Source: Thiotrichales bacterium (GTDB lineage: Bacteria > Pseudomonadota > Gammaproteobacteria > Thiomicrospirales > Thiomicrospiraceae). Taken from it: a stretch of 9,845 bases of DNA. The translations under genes were made by a program, and so were the position numbers. The DNA lies in the NCBI GenBank assembly GCA_014763835.1, contig JACXUQ010000028.1, positions 1 through 9,845 on the forward strand, written 5' to 3'. Position 1 is the stretch's first letter. The number at the start of each line of letters is the position of its first letter. The notes under the pieces are model-generated. The model made no database searches. It saw only the letters and a list, made by a program, of their open reading frames with translations, and was not told the DNA's origin. Positions 1 through 6,004 of this stretch are shown piece by piece.

Positions 1-114
1 TCGTGCAACCATCTCGTGCAAAGCTCTCTACTTATTTTTGATTAAAATTTCAACACACCCGAAAACGCTTCAAAAAAAGTGAACAGGCCGGGTGTCGACC
101 ATGCCACAGAAGCC
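1..114. other. Non-coding DNA downstream of hda
   Basis: No credible reading frame is visible in these 114 bases. They include two direct copies of TCGTGCAA at 1-8 and 14-21, an AT-rich stretch at about 30-55, and the A-run plus GC-rich segment treated separately as a possible hda transcript end. The neighbouring gene to the left is outside the window. Confidence 0.6.
72..114 (-). terminator. Possible weak or degenerate terminator after hda
   Basis: On the minus strand, just past the hda stop, the sequence ends in ACCCGGCCTGTTCAC followed by seven T residues (72-78 on the plus strand). This looks like the right arm and U-tract of an intrinsic terminator, and 14 bases of it are identical to one arm of the strong terminator at 5924-5977. 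However, no matching left arm is present. Only a poor stem (GGC..GG with CC..GCC) can be drawn, and its foot lies 7 bases before the T-run. It may be weak, degenerate, or simply another copy of a genome-wide motif. Confidence 0.3.
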
Positions 115-822
115 TTAAACGTGACCCAAAACCTTTTTAACGAACGGCAACGTCAAACGGCGTTTTTCAACCAGTGAGGCCTGATCCAGCATTTTCAACA
201 CCGCCAGCAACTCCTGCAAATCATTGGAAAACTGTTTAATCAAATAGTTGCCGACCTCTTGCGACAGTTCAATCCCCAAACGTTTGGCATGACGCTGCAG
301 CGCCATAATGACCTCCTCTTTCTCATTCAAAGAGGTCAATTTGATCGGCAATACGGTCATTAACGCCTTGGTCAACTCCGGTGTCACCAGCGCCCATTGC
401 ACCACCGACAACTCTCCCGCCAAAATGACGTTATGCCCCTGAACGCTCGATTTGGTCAAAAGGTTGGCCAACGCCAGCTCCCACTTGGCATTACCGACAA
501 TGCGTTCCATATCGTCCAAACAGACCAGTGGCGTCTGTTCGAGCCCCACCAACACATCCGGAATCAACGGCAACCCCTCGTCGCGCATCGGCAAATACAC
601 ACTCGCCTGCCCCTTTTCGGTGACATATCGGCAAGCCGCCTGCAGCAGATGGGTTTTGCCCACCCCGCTGTCGCCATACAGATAAAAGGCATTCCCCGTG
701 GGATGTTTCAGCGCCGATTGGAGCGCATTTAACGCCACCGCCAACGACTCCTGCTCGGTCACAAAAGTTTCAAAGCAGGCATCATCACGCAAACCAATTT
801 TAAGCGGCATCTGTACAAACAT
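115..822 (-). CDS. hda: Hda-family DnaA regulatory inactivator homologue
   Basis: A 235-residue AAA+ protein, essentially the length of E. coli Hda (233), and alignable to it from memory. Hda binds the DNA-loaded beta clamp and stimulates ATP hydrolysis by DnaA, resetting the initiator after replication starts. Visible motifs: an N-terminal clamp-binding motif QMPLKI (residues 4-9), Walker A GDSGVGKT (50-57), Walker B LVCLDD (99-104) and the C-terminal lid ending LTLPFVKKVL, close to E. coli LTIPFVKEIL. The P-loop is canonical, unlike E. coli EGAGRS, but the box VII arginine finger (E. coli R153) aligns to Ala153. The start chosen is ATG at 822, seven bases after GGAGG; a GTG at 825 would add one residue. 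Its ATG shares one base with the TGA of the upstream DUF2066 gene, so the two are translationally coupled. The family is secure; DnaA-inactivating activity is less so. Confidence 0.9.
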   Translation of the reverse strand: MFVQMPLKIGLRDDACFETFVTEQESLAVALNALQSALKHPTGNAFYLYGDSGVGKTHLLQAACRYVTEKGQASVYLPMRDEGLPLIPDVLVGLEQTPLVCLDDMERIVGNAKWELALANLLTKSSVQGHNVILAGELSVVQWALVTPELTKALMTVLPIKLTSLNEKEEVIMALQRHAKRLGIELSQEVGNYLIKQFSNDLQELLAVLKMLDQASLVEKRRLTLPFVKKVLGHV

Positions 823-2030
823 CACTGCCCCTCCCGCATATTGGCTTCAAATTCTTTGGACAGATCAATCAACTGCGTCGCCGGGCGCTCCATCACCCCG
901 GGCAACAGCAGTTCAATCTGCGCCGTCAGCGCACTTTGCGATTGCAGTTGTGCGCCTTCAATCCCCAGGCAAACATTCAACAAATCCTGATAACGCCCCT
1001 GATAAACCACTTCAAATTCAGCGCGGCTGCCCTGCAACCCCACCAGCGTCGCCTGATGAACCGCCGGACGCTGGGATTGCAAGTAACGCTCAACCTCAAT
1101 CAGTTGCTCGGCGCTGCTTAAGCGGTTGACGCCAACCACAGCCGCTCCTAAAACCGATGCACTCTGACGATAGCTTTCCGAATAAAAGGCCATCAAGCGG
1201 TCAAATAACGCGCCGGTTAACGCCAAACCATTGGTACCGTTTGCGGTTCCGGACAAAACACTTTGCCCGGAAGGGTCGTACAAACGCCACATCAAGGCAT
1301 TGTCGCCCTGCAGCGATTTTTCCAAGCGGAAACTCAGCAAATACTGGCTGCCGCTTTGATTCAGCAACCCCTGAATCTGCTCGGCTGCAACGCTATCGGC
1401 CAATGGATATACCCATGAATTTTCGCTCACTGGCAACGACAACGGCAAGGCCAGCAGCTTTGGATAGGGCCGGAACTCGACATCAGGACGATAACCCAGC
1501 GCCTCCGGCGTCAGCTTCAACAACCCGCCCTCTTGCAGAAACGAGCCCATCACCAAGGTTTTAGGACGCTCCTTCTGCGGCCAGACAATCATATTTTTAC
1601 TCTGGAACGCTTTCAGCAACCGTTGACGGTCAAACTCCAAGCGCAGATTCTGGCCGACGGTGACCCCCTCCTCCTTTCTCGGTTCAAACGCATAGCGCGT
1701 TAGCCAGGCTTTGGCATCCCGAATAAACTCACGCCCTTCATCGCTTTGCAACAGTGCCGAATCTCCGGTCAGACGCAGCAGCAAATCGCGCATGCCCTGC
1801 CGAATCTTTTGATTTAAATCCGGCGTTTTCACCACTTGACCGGATGCATCGACCTCCGGATCAAACCCTTCCACCAGTGTAAAAAGGGCCTGTTCATCGA
1901 GCAGTGCAGCAGAATTGACTGCGTTTGATGTGGCTCCCTGCTCGGCATGGGCCACCGCGCAAAGCGTCAAACCCACCCCTAAGACGAACGCTCGCATGCA
2001 ACTCTGTGTAATTTGAATAAAACTTCTCAT
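822..2030 (-). CDS. DUF2066-family exported protein of unknown function
   Basis: A 402-residue protein with an N-terminal signal peptide: a hydrophobic stretch at about residues 14-27 ends in AHA, predicting cleavage near residue 29. A second ATG at codon 12 (1995-1997) would give a more compact signal peptide, so the true start is uncertain; neither site has a strong Shine-Dalgarno. The mature part has the features I associate with DUF2066: LLLRLTG at 84-90, LEFDRQRLLKAF at 131-142 and a VWPQKERPKTLV segment at 149-160. No transmembrane helix follows the signal, so it is probably periplasmic or outer-membrane associated. Its function is unknown. It is the first gene of a two-gene unit with hda, and pairing of these two genes divergent from purMN is, as I recall, conserved in Pseudomonas and relatives, which suggests a stable genomic neighbourhood rather than a known shared pathway. 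Confidence 0.85.
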   Translation of the reverse strand: MRSFIQITQSCMRAFVLGVGLTLCAVAHAEQGATSNAVNSAALLDEQALFTLVEGFDPEVDASGQVVKTPDLNQKIRQGMRDLLLRLTGDSALLQSDEGREFIRDAKAWLTRYAFEPRKEEGVTVGQNLRLEFDRQRLLKAFQSKNMIVWPQKERPKTLVMGSFLQEGGLLKLTPEALGYRPDVEFRPYPKLLALPLSLPVSENSWVYPLADSVAAEQIQGLLNQSGSQYLLSFRLEKSLQGDNALMWRLYDPSGQSVLSGTANGTNGLALTGALFDRLMAFYSESYRQSASVLGAAVVGVNRLSSAEQLIEVERYLQSQRPAVHQATLVGLQGSRAEFEVVYQGRYQDLLNVCLGIEGAQLQSQSALTAQIELLLPGVMERPATQLIDLSKEFEANMREGQ

Positions 2031-2040
2031 ATCCGGCTCT

Positions 2041-2070
2041 AAAATTTTCGTTACAATATCATAATATTTT
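2041..2070. promoter_or_regulatory. AT-rich divergent promoter region, DUF2066-hda / purM
   Basis: This is the only AT-rich segment between the divergent genes and so the likely site of both promoters. Candidate -10 hexamers are TACAAT (2052-2057, plus strand) for purM and TATTAT (2061-2066 read on the minus strand) for the DUF2066 gene. Neither has a convincing -35 element at 16-18 bases, so activators or weak promoters are possible. This is inferred from composition and position only. Confidence 0.35.
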
Positions 2071-2072
2071 TT

Positions 2073-2137
2073 TGTCGTCCGGGGCGGGAGTTTTCACCCT
2101 ATCCTAGACGCGGGCGAACCTAGAAGCCCGGATGACA
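2073..2137 (+). promoter_or_regulatory. Candidate structured 5' leader of purM
   Basis: TGTCGTCCGGG (2073-2083) can pair with CCCGGATGACA (2127-2137) over 11 base pairs including one G-U. It encloses a TTTT-loop hairpin (GGGAG 2086-2090 with CACCC 2095-2099, one mismatch) and a small CTAG/CTAG hairpin (2104-2107 with 2120-2123), giving a three-way junction. A competing hairpin, CGGGC (2111-2115) with GCCCG (2126-2130), would use the same right-arm bases. A third weak stem (2152-2160 with 2169-2177) lies just ahead of the purM start. I do not recognise a known riboswitch consensus, and no terminator follows it, so any control would probably act on translation. The pairing is visible in the sequence; the function is inferred. 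Confidence 0.3.
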
Positions 2138-2184
2138 CACCCCGTTTACACCTGACTTTTAAAAAATTGGAAATCAGAAACACT

Positions 2185-3234
2185 ATGACTTCAAACAACG
2201 TATCCATCAGTTACAAAGACGCCGGCGTCGACATCGACGCCGGCAACGCTCTTGTCGAAGCGATCAAGCCGATCGCCAAAGCGACTTCACGCCCTGAAGT
2301 ATGCGCCTCTCTGGGCGGTTTTGGAGCCTTGTTTGAATTGCCAATCAACAAATATAAAAACCCGATTCTGGTTTCCGGCACCGACGGCGTCGGCACTAAA
2401 CTGCGTCTGGCGATCGACAGCGGCAAACATGACCAGGTCGGTATCGATCTGGTTGCCATGTGCGTCAACGACTTGATCGTTCAAGGGGCTGAACCACTAT
2501 TCTTCCTGGACTACTACGCGACGGGGCAATTGGATGTGGCCGTGGCGACCGACGTGGTCAAAGGCATTGGCGAAGGCTGTCTGCAATCTGGTTGTGCCCT
2601 GATCGGCGGCGAAACCGCTGAAATGCCCGGCATGTACCCTAAAGGCGATTATGATTTGGCGGGTTTCTGCGTGGGTATCGTCGAAAAAGCCGATTTGATC
2701 GACGGTTCCAAAGTCAAAGCCGGTGATGTCATGCTCGGCCTGTCATCAAGCGGCCCGCACTCCAACGGTTATTCTTTGATCCGCAAGATCATCGAAGTTT
2801 CCGGCGTTGACCTGCAAAAAGACATCAACGGCCAGCCGTTGATTGATGCCTTGATGGCGCCTACTCGCATCTACGTCAAGCCGATTCTGGAACTGATGAA
2901 ATCGGTTGAAATTCATGCCCTTTCGCACATCACCGGGGGCGGCCTGTTGGAAAACCTGCCACGCGTCATGCCGGAAAACACCATGGCCAAAATCAACACC
3001 AACAGCTGGAAGCGCCCTGCTGTATTCGACTGGCTGCAGGAAGCCGGCAATGTCGCTTACGAAGAGATGCACCGCACGTTCAACTGCGGTATCGGTATGG
3101 TACTGGTGGTTGACCAGAAAGACCAGCAGAAGGCGATTGACCTGTTGACGCAGGCGGGCGAAACCGTATCGGTTATCGGCCAGATCGAAGCTTCAGAACA
3201 GAGCACGCCAAGCGTATCCCTGTTTAAAGGTTAA
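2185..3234 (+). CDS. purM: Phosphoribosylformylglycinamidine cyclo-ligase (AIR synthetase)
   Basis: PurM catalyses the fifth step of de novo purine synthesis in the cytoplasm: ATP-dependent closure of FGAM to aminoimidazole ribonucleotide. The 349-residue product is close to E. coli PurM (345). Family signatures in order: SGTDGVGTKLRLA (64-76), VAMCVNDLIVQGAEPLFFLDYY (90-111), GGETAEMPGMY (141-151), GLSSSGPHSNGYSLIR (185-200), HITGGGLLENLPR (near 250) and FNCGIGMV near the C-terminus. The start chosen is ATG 2185, giving MTSNNVSISYKDAGVD; a TTG at 2167 would add six residues that do not look like family sequence. The Shine-Dalgarno is poor (GGAA 13 bases before ATG) and lies in a possible weak stem, so translation may be limited or regulated. 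A strong terminator follows, before purN. Confidence 0.97.
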   Translation: MTSNNVSISYKDAGVDIDAGNALVEAIKPIAKATSRPEVCASLGGFGALFELPINKYKNPILVSGTDGVGTKLRLAIDSGKHDQVGIDLVAMCVNDLIVQGAEPLFFLDYYATGQLDVAVATDVVKGIGEGCLQSGCALIGGETAEMPGMYPKGDYDLAGFCVGIVEKADLIDGSKVKAGDVMLGLSSSGPHSNGYSLIRKIIEVSGVDLQKDINGQPLIDALMAPTRIYVKPILELMKSVEIHALSHITGGGLLENLPRVMPENTMAKINTNSWKRPAVFDWLQEAGNVAYEEMHRTFNCGIGMVLVVDQKDQQKAIDLLTQAGETVSVIGQIEASEQSTPSVSLFKG

Positions 3235-3254
3235 TCGAAGCTTGCGTTCATCTG

Positions 3255-3297
3255 AAACCGGTGATGTTTTCATTGAGAACATCGCCGGTTTGTTTTT
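3255..3297 (+). terminator. Intrinsic terminator between purM and purN
   Basis: AAACCGGTGATGTTTTC (3255-3271) pairs with GAGAACATCGCCGGTTT (3275-3291) over essentially its whole length, with two G-U pairs and a three-base ATT loop. A T-rich tail TTTGTTTTT ends at 3297. In the opposite direction there is no U-tract, so it acts only on plus-strand transcripts. It implies that purM and the purN-led genes are at least partly separate units, or that read-through is partial. Confidence 0.85.
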
Positions 3298-3337
3298 GTA
3301 AAGCATAGGCTCACATACCCTTTTAACAGGTTTTGAT

Positions 3338-3994
3338 ATGCAACACCCTTTGAAAATCGCCGTGCTGATTTCCGGTAACGGCTCCAATCTTCAAGCCATT
3401 ATCGACTACCAGCAACAGCATCCTGACGTTTACCAGATCGGCCTGGTTATCTCCAACAAGGCGGATGCCTTCGGCTTGCAACGCGCCCAAAAGGCCGGTA
3501 TTCCGACGCGTGTCATCAACCATCAAGATTACCCCGACCGTGTCAGTTTCGACCGTGCGATGCAGCATGAGATCGATGCGCAGGGTGTGCAATTGGTGGT
3601 GCTTGCAGGTTTTATGCGCATTCTCAGCGCCGAGTTCACCGAGCATTATCTAGGGCGCATGCTCAATATCCATCCTTCCCTGCTTCCCAAATATCCGGGA
3701 TTGAATACCCACCAGCAAGCCATTGACAATGGTGATGCCGAACACGGACTCAGCGTGCATTTCGTGACCGCCGAACTGGACGGCGGCCCCTTGATTCTGC
3801 AAGCGCGTGTCACCATATCCCCAGAGGACGACGCTGCCAGCCTGCAGCACAAAGTCCATCAACAGGAGCACCTGGCCTATCCATTGGTGGTGCGCTGGTT
3901 TGCCGAAGACAAATTGCAACTTAAAAACGGACAGACCTGGTTTGAAGGCCAACCGCTGAACAAACCGCTACAGCTTGAAGAACGTTCTACGTAA
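3338..3994 (+). CDS. purN: Phosphoribosylglycinamide formyltransferase (GAR transformylase 1)
   Basis: PurN transfers a formyl group from 10-formyltetrahydrofolate to GAR, the third step of de novo purine synthesis. At 218 residues it is slightly longer than E. coli PurN (212). Visible motifs: the N-terminal phosphate-binding segment LKIAVLISGNGSNLQAIID (5-23), VLAGFMRILS (88-97), LNIHPSLLPKYPGLNTH (109-125) and AELDGGPLILQARV (145-158). The catalytic residues that correspond to E. coli N106, H108 and D144 are N110, H112 and D148, so the enzyme should be active. The ATG at 3338 has ACAGG eight bases upstream. It follows the purM terminator by only about 40 bases with no clear promoter between, so expression probably relies on read-through or a weak local promoter. 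The next gene starts 16 bases after its stop, suggesting a shared transcript. Confidence 0.97.
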   Translation: MQHPLKIAVLISGNGSNLQAIIDYQQQHPDVYQIGLVISNKADAFGLQRAQKAGIPTRVINHQDYPDRVSFDRAMQHEIDAQGVQLVVLAGFMRILSAEFTEHYLGRMLNIHPSLLPKYPGLNTHQQAIDNGDAEHGLSVHFVTAELDGGPLILQARVTISPEDDAASLQHKVHQQEHLAYPLVVRWFAEDKLQLKNGQTWFEGQPLNKPLQLEERST

Positions 3995-4010
3995 CGCAAG
4001 GAACAACAAA

Positions 4011-4796
4011 ATGGCAGGTTTTACGATACGCCCCCTAAACAGACCGATGCAGTCGCACAAACGACAGCGTACGGCATTATCCAAAACCCTGTCGCTCGGG
4101 CTGCTGCTTGCTTTGGCCAGCTTTGGGGCCGACGCTGCCGCCCGCAACCTGCCCGAATTCAACGCCAGTTTTGCGGTACACGCCTTTAATATCCAACTCG
4201 GCACATCCGAACAGCAACTGACCTGTGAAAACAGTGACTGCACGCTTGTGGCCACGGCCAAACCAAGCAGCTTCGCCAGCCTGTTTGTCAAAGAGTACAC
4301 CGAAGAACGCGTTGCTTTGCAGCAGCACAACGCCAGCCTCGTCTGGCAGGGCTACCAGAAAATCACGCACCGCAAGAACGGCAACGACAAAACCGTCACC
4401 TTTGAACTCAGTGACAGCCAGCCGGCCGAAGTGCTTTATCCGGAAAAACAGCGGAGCTGGCCGCTGCAGGACAAACTCTACGACATGGCCTCGATTGCCT
4501 ACGCTTTGCAGTTTGCCCGGCTCAACAAGGAGCCGCTGAACAACTTTTACCTGCAGGACACGCACGGCCAGGAAGCCATCGCCCCCACCTTGGTTAACGA
4601 GGTTAAAGAGGTCACGCTGGCCGACTTTGAAACCAGCTATCCGGCCGAAGCCTATAGCTTTGCCACCAGCAAAGCCAAGGTAAAAGTATGGCTATTACCG
4701 GAATACAGCTTCTTTCCCGCCAAGATTGAGGTTTATAATACCGAGGCTGACAAAACCATTATTTTAGTACTAGAAGAACTGCCCGAACTGTTATGA
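4011..4796 (+). CDS. DUF3108-family exported protein of unknown function
   Basis: A 261-residue protein beginning at ATG 4011, chosen because AAGGA (3998-4002) sits eight bases upstream. A TTG at 3975 would overlap purN, and ATG 4047 lacks a good Shine-Dalgarno. A basic n-region (HKRQR, about 16-20) is followed by a hydrophobic segment (about 27-38) and a likely cleavage site near ADA (41-43), so it is exported to the periplasm. The mature chain is rich in predicted beta strands, with two close cysteines (C72, C77) that could form a disulfide, and ends in a WLLPEYSFFPAKIEVYN segment typical of DUF3108 proteins. Its function is unknown. DUF3108 genes next to purN are, to my recollection, common in gammaproteobacteria. 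Its TGA overlaps the dcd ATG (ATGA, 4793-4796), implying translational coupling with dcd. Confidence 0.85.
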   Translation: MAGFTIRPLNRPMQSHKRQRTALSKTLSLGLLLALASFGADAAARNLPEFNASFAVHAFNIQLGTSEQQLTCENSDCTLVATAKPSSFASLFVKEYTEERVALQQHNASLVWQGYQKITHRKNGNDKTVTFELSDSQPAEVLYPEKQRSWPLQDKLYDMASIAYALQFARLNKEPLNNFYLQDTHGQEAIAPTLVNEVKEVTLADFETSYPAEAYSFATSKAKVKVWLLPEYSFFPAKIEVYNTEADKTIILVLEELPELL

Positions 4797-5410
4797 AACT
4801 AAGCGACCGCGACATTATTCAACATCTTAAGGTCGGCAAAATTGCCATCGAACCGCAACCCGCCTCCGAAAAGATCAAGGGCATCAGCGTCGATTTGCGC
4901 CTCGACAACCGTTTCCGCGTCTTCAACGACCACACCGCCCCCTATATTGATCTAAGCGGCCCGCGTGATGAAGTGCAGCGCATTATGGATACGGTGATGG
5001 GCGACGAAATCATTATCGGCGAAGGCGAGGCGTTTTTCCTGCACCCCGGAGAACTGGCGCTGGCCGCCACTTACGAGTCGGTCACCATTCCAGATGATCT
5101 GGTCGGCTGGCTCGACGGACGTTCCAGTCTGGCGCGTTTGGGCTTGATGGTGCATGTTACCGCCCACCGCATCGATCCGGGCTGGCACGGACAGATCGTA
5201 CTGGAAATTTTCAACAGCGGTAAATTGCCGCTGGCCTTGCGTCCGGGCATGGATATTTGCGCGATCAATTTCGAAACCCTGTCGAGTGCGTCGGCCAAAC
5301 CCTATAACAAGCGTTCTGATGCCAAATACCGCAATCAGCAGGGGCCGACCGCGAGCCGTATCAACCAGGACCAGAAAGATGACAAACAGCTGGACTTATT
5401 AGCCGACTAA
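4793..5410 (+). CDS. dcd: dCTP deaminase
   Basis: Dcd deaminates dCTP to dUTP, which dUTPase converts to dUMP for thymidylate synthesis; it acts as a cytoplasmic homotrimer. The sequence is very close to E. coli Dcd throughout: LVGWLDGRSSLARLGLMVHV (103-122), TAHRIDPGWHGQIVLE (123-138) with the catalytic Glu138, NSGKLPLALRPGM (141-153) and the nucleotide-binding C-terminal DAKYRNQQGP.ASRI (176-190). At 205 residues it is about a dozen longer than the E. coli enzyme (193). The extra tail after ASRINQD is charged and ends QLDLLAD, resembling a beta-clamp-binding motif. The ATG overlaps the stop of the DUF3108 gene by four bases, and no separate Shine-Dalgarno is obvious, so coupled translation is likely. 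Enzyme identity is secure; the meaning of the tail is open. Confidence 0.97.
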   Translation: MKLSDRDIIQHLKVGKIAIEPQPASEKIKGISVDLRLDNRFRVFNDHTAPYIDLSGPRDEVQRIMDTVMGDEIIIGEGEAFFLHPGELALAATYESVTIPDDLVGWLDGRSSLARLGLMVHVTAHRIDPGWHGQIVLEIFNSGKLPLALRPGMDICAINFETLSSASAKPYNKRSDAKYRNQQGPTASRINQDQKDDKQLDLLAD

Positions 5411-5486
5411 CTTAGATAGCGACTGTACCACTCACTCAATTAATAAGAGTTTGGTGACTCGCTTCACTTTTACTGGAAACCCGACA

Positions 5487-5912
5487 TTGAAAACGCCTTT
5501 TAAAGCCTGCATGCCAGCGCTTGCTGCCGCTGTGATCAGTATTGCACCACTCTCGGCATTAGCCGTCGAAACCACCGATTTCAGCAAACCGCAAATGAAA
5601 GAGTGGGCCATCGAATATAACCAGATGCAGGAATGTCTGACGCAAATCGACGAAATGGCCGTGCTTCAATATGACCAAACCCTTAACCACCTGCAAAACC
5701 AACTCGACGCTCTGTGTCAGGCCGGCAAGACCGACGAGGCGCAGCACGCCGCCCGGGCCTTCAAACACACCGTTGAAGCCTCAACCGTTTATCAGCAGAT
5801 CCAGGCCTGCGGAGCAAAACTGCGTGAACATGGCTTTATGCCGCCATTGCCGGAGGCAACAACCGATAACACTCAGGCGGGTGAACAGATCTGCGGTCGA
5901 TTCGTGCGTTAA
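5487..5912 (+). CDS. Small exported four-cysteine protein, unknown function
   Basis: I do not recognise this protein. Starting at TTG 5487 (TGGA nine bases upstream) it has 141 residues and opens with a textbook signal peptide: MKTPFK, a hydrophobic core at about 8-23 and cleavage after SALA (residue 26). Longer starts at TTG 5451 or GTG 5454 (behind AAGAG at 5445-5449) would add 11-12 residues before the same signal, so the start is uncertain. The mature protein of about 115 residues looks almost wholly alpha-helical, with glutamine- and alanine-rich segments and four cysteines (C50, C77, C108, C136) that could form two disulfides in the periplasm. It contains no enzyme motif and no lipobox. 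It lies 76 bases after dcd with no terminator between, so it may be the last gene of the purN-DUF3108-dcd transcript, which would end at the hairpin at 5924. Confidence 0.7.
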   Translation: MKTPFKACMPALAAAVISIAPLSALAVETTDFSKPQMKEWAIEYNQMQECLTQIDEMAVLQYDQTLNHLQNQLDALCQAGKTDEAQHAARAFKHTVEASTVYQQIQACGAKLREHGFMPPLPEATTDNTQAGEQICGRFVR

Positions 5913-5923
5913 AATCCGCCGCT

Positions 5924-5977
5924 AAAAACTGAACAGGCCGGGTAGGAAATGATTTCTACCTGGCCTGTTCAGTTTTT
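5924..5977. terminator. Strong bidirectional intrinsic terminator
   Basis: AAAAACTGAACAGGCC (5924-5939) pairs perfectly with GGCCTGTTCAGTTTTT (5962-5977). The stem continues inward through GGTAG / CTACC and AAA / TTT with one G-U pair and one bulged G. Five T residues follow the stem on both strands, so it can stop plus-strand transcripts from the dcd side and minus-strand transcripts from ilvA, which converge here. The stem carries the 10-mer TGAACAGGCC in both orientations. Confidence 0.92.
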
Positions 5978-6004
5978 CAACCCCGTTTTTTTGCCTTTCG
6001 CGTT

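Noticed and set aside
1..21. Direct repeat TCGTGCAA at 1-8 and 14-21
   Set aside because: Only two 8-base copies at the window edge; not enough to call an iteron, attachment site or array.
698..1564. Plus-strand open frames antisense to hda and the DUF2066 gene
   Set aside because: Low-complexity products rich in Ser, Pro, Ala and Arg, no ribosome sites and full overlap with well-supported minus-strand genes.
2030..2060. PurR operator upstream of purM
   Set aside because: Only TTTTCGT resembles half of the E. coli PurR box; the other half does not match.
2167..2184. Upstream TTG start for purM
   Set aside because: It would add only EIRNT-like residues not expected in the family; ATG 2185 gives a normal PurM N-terminus.
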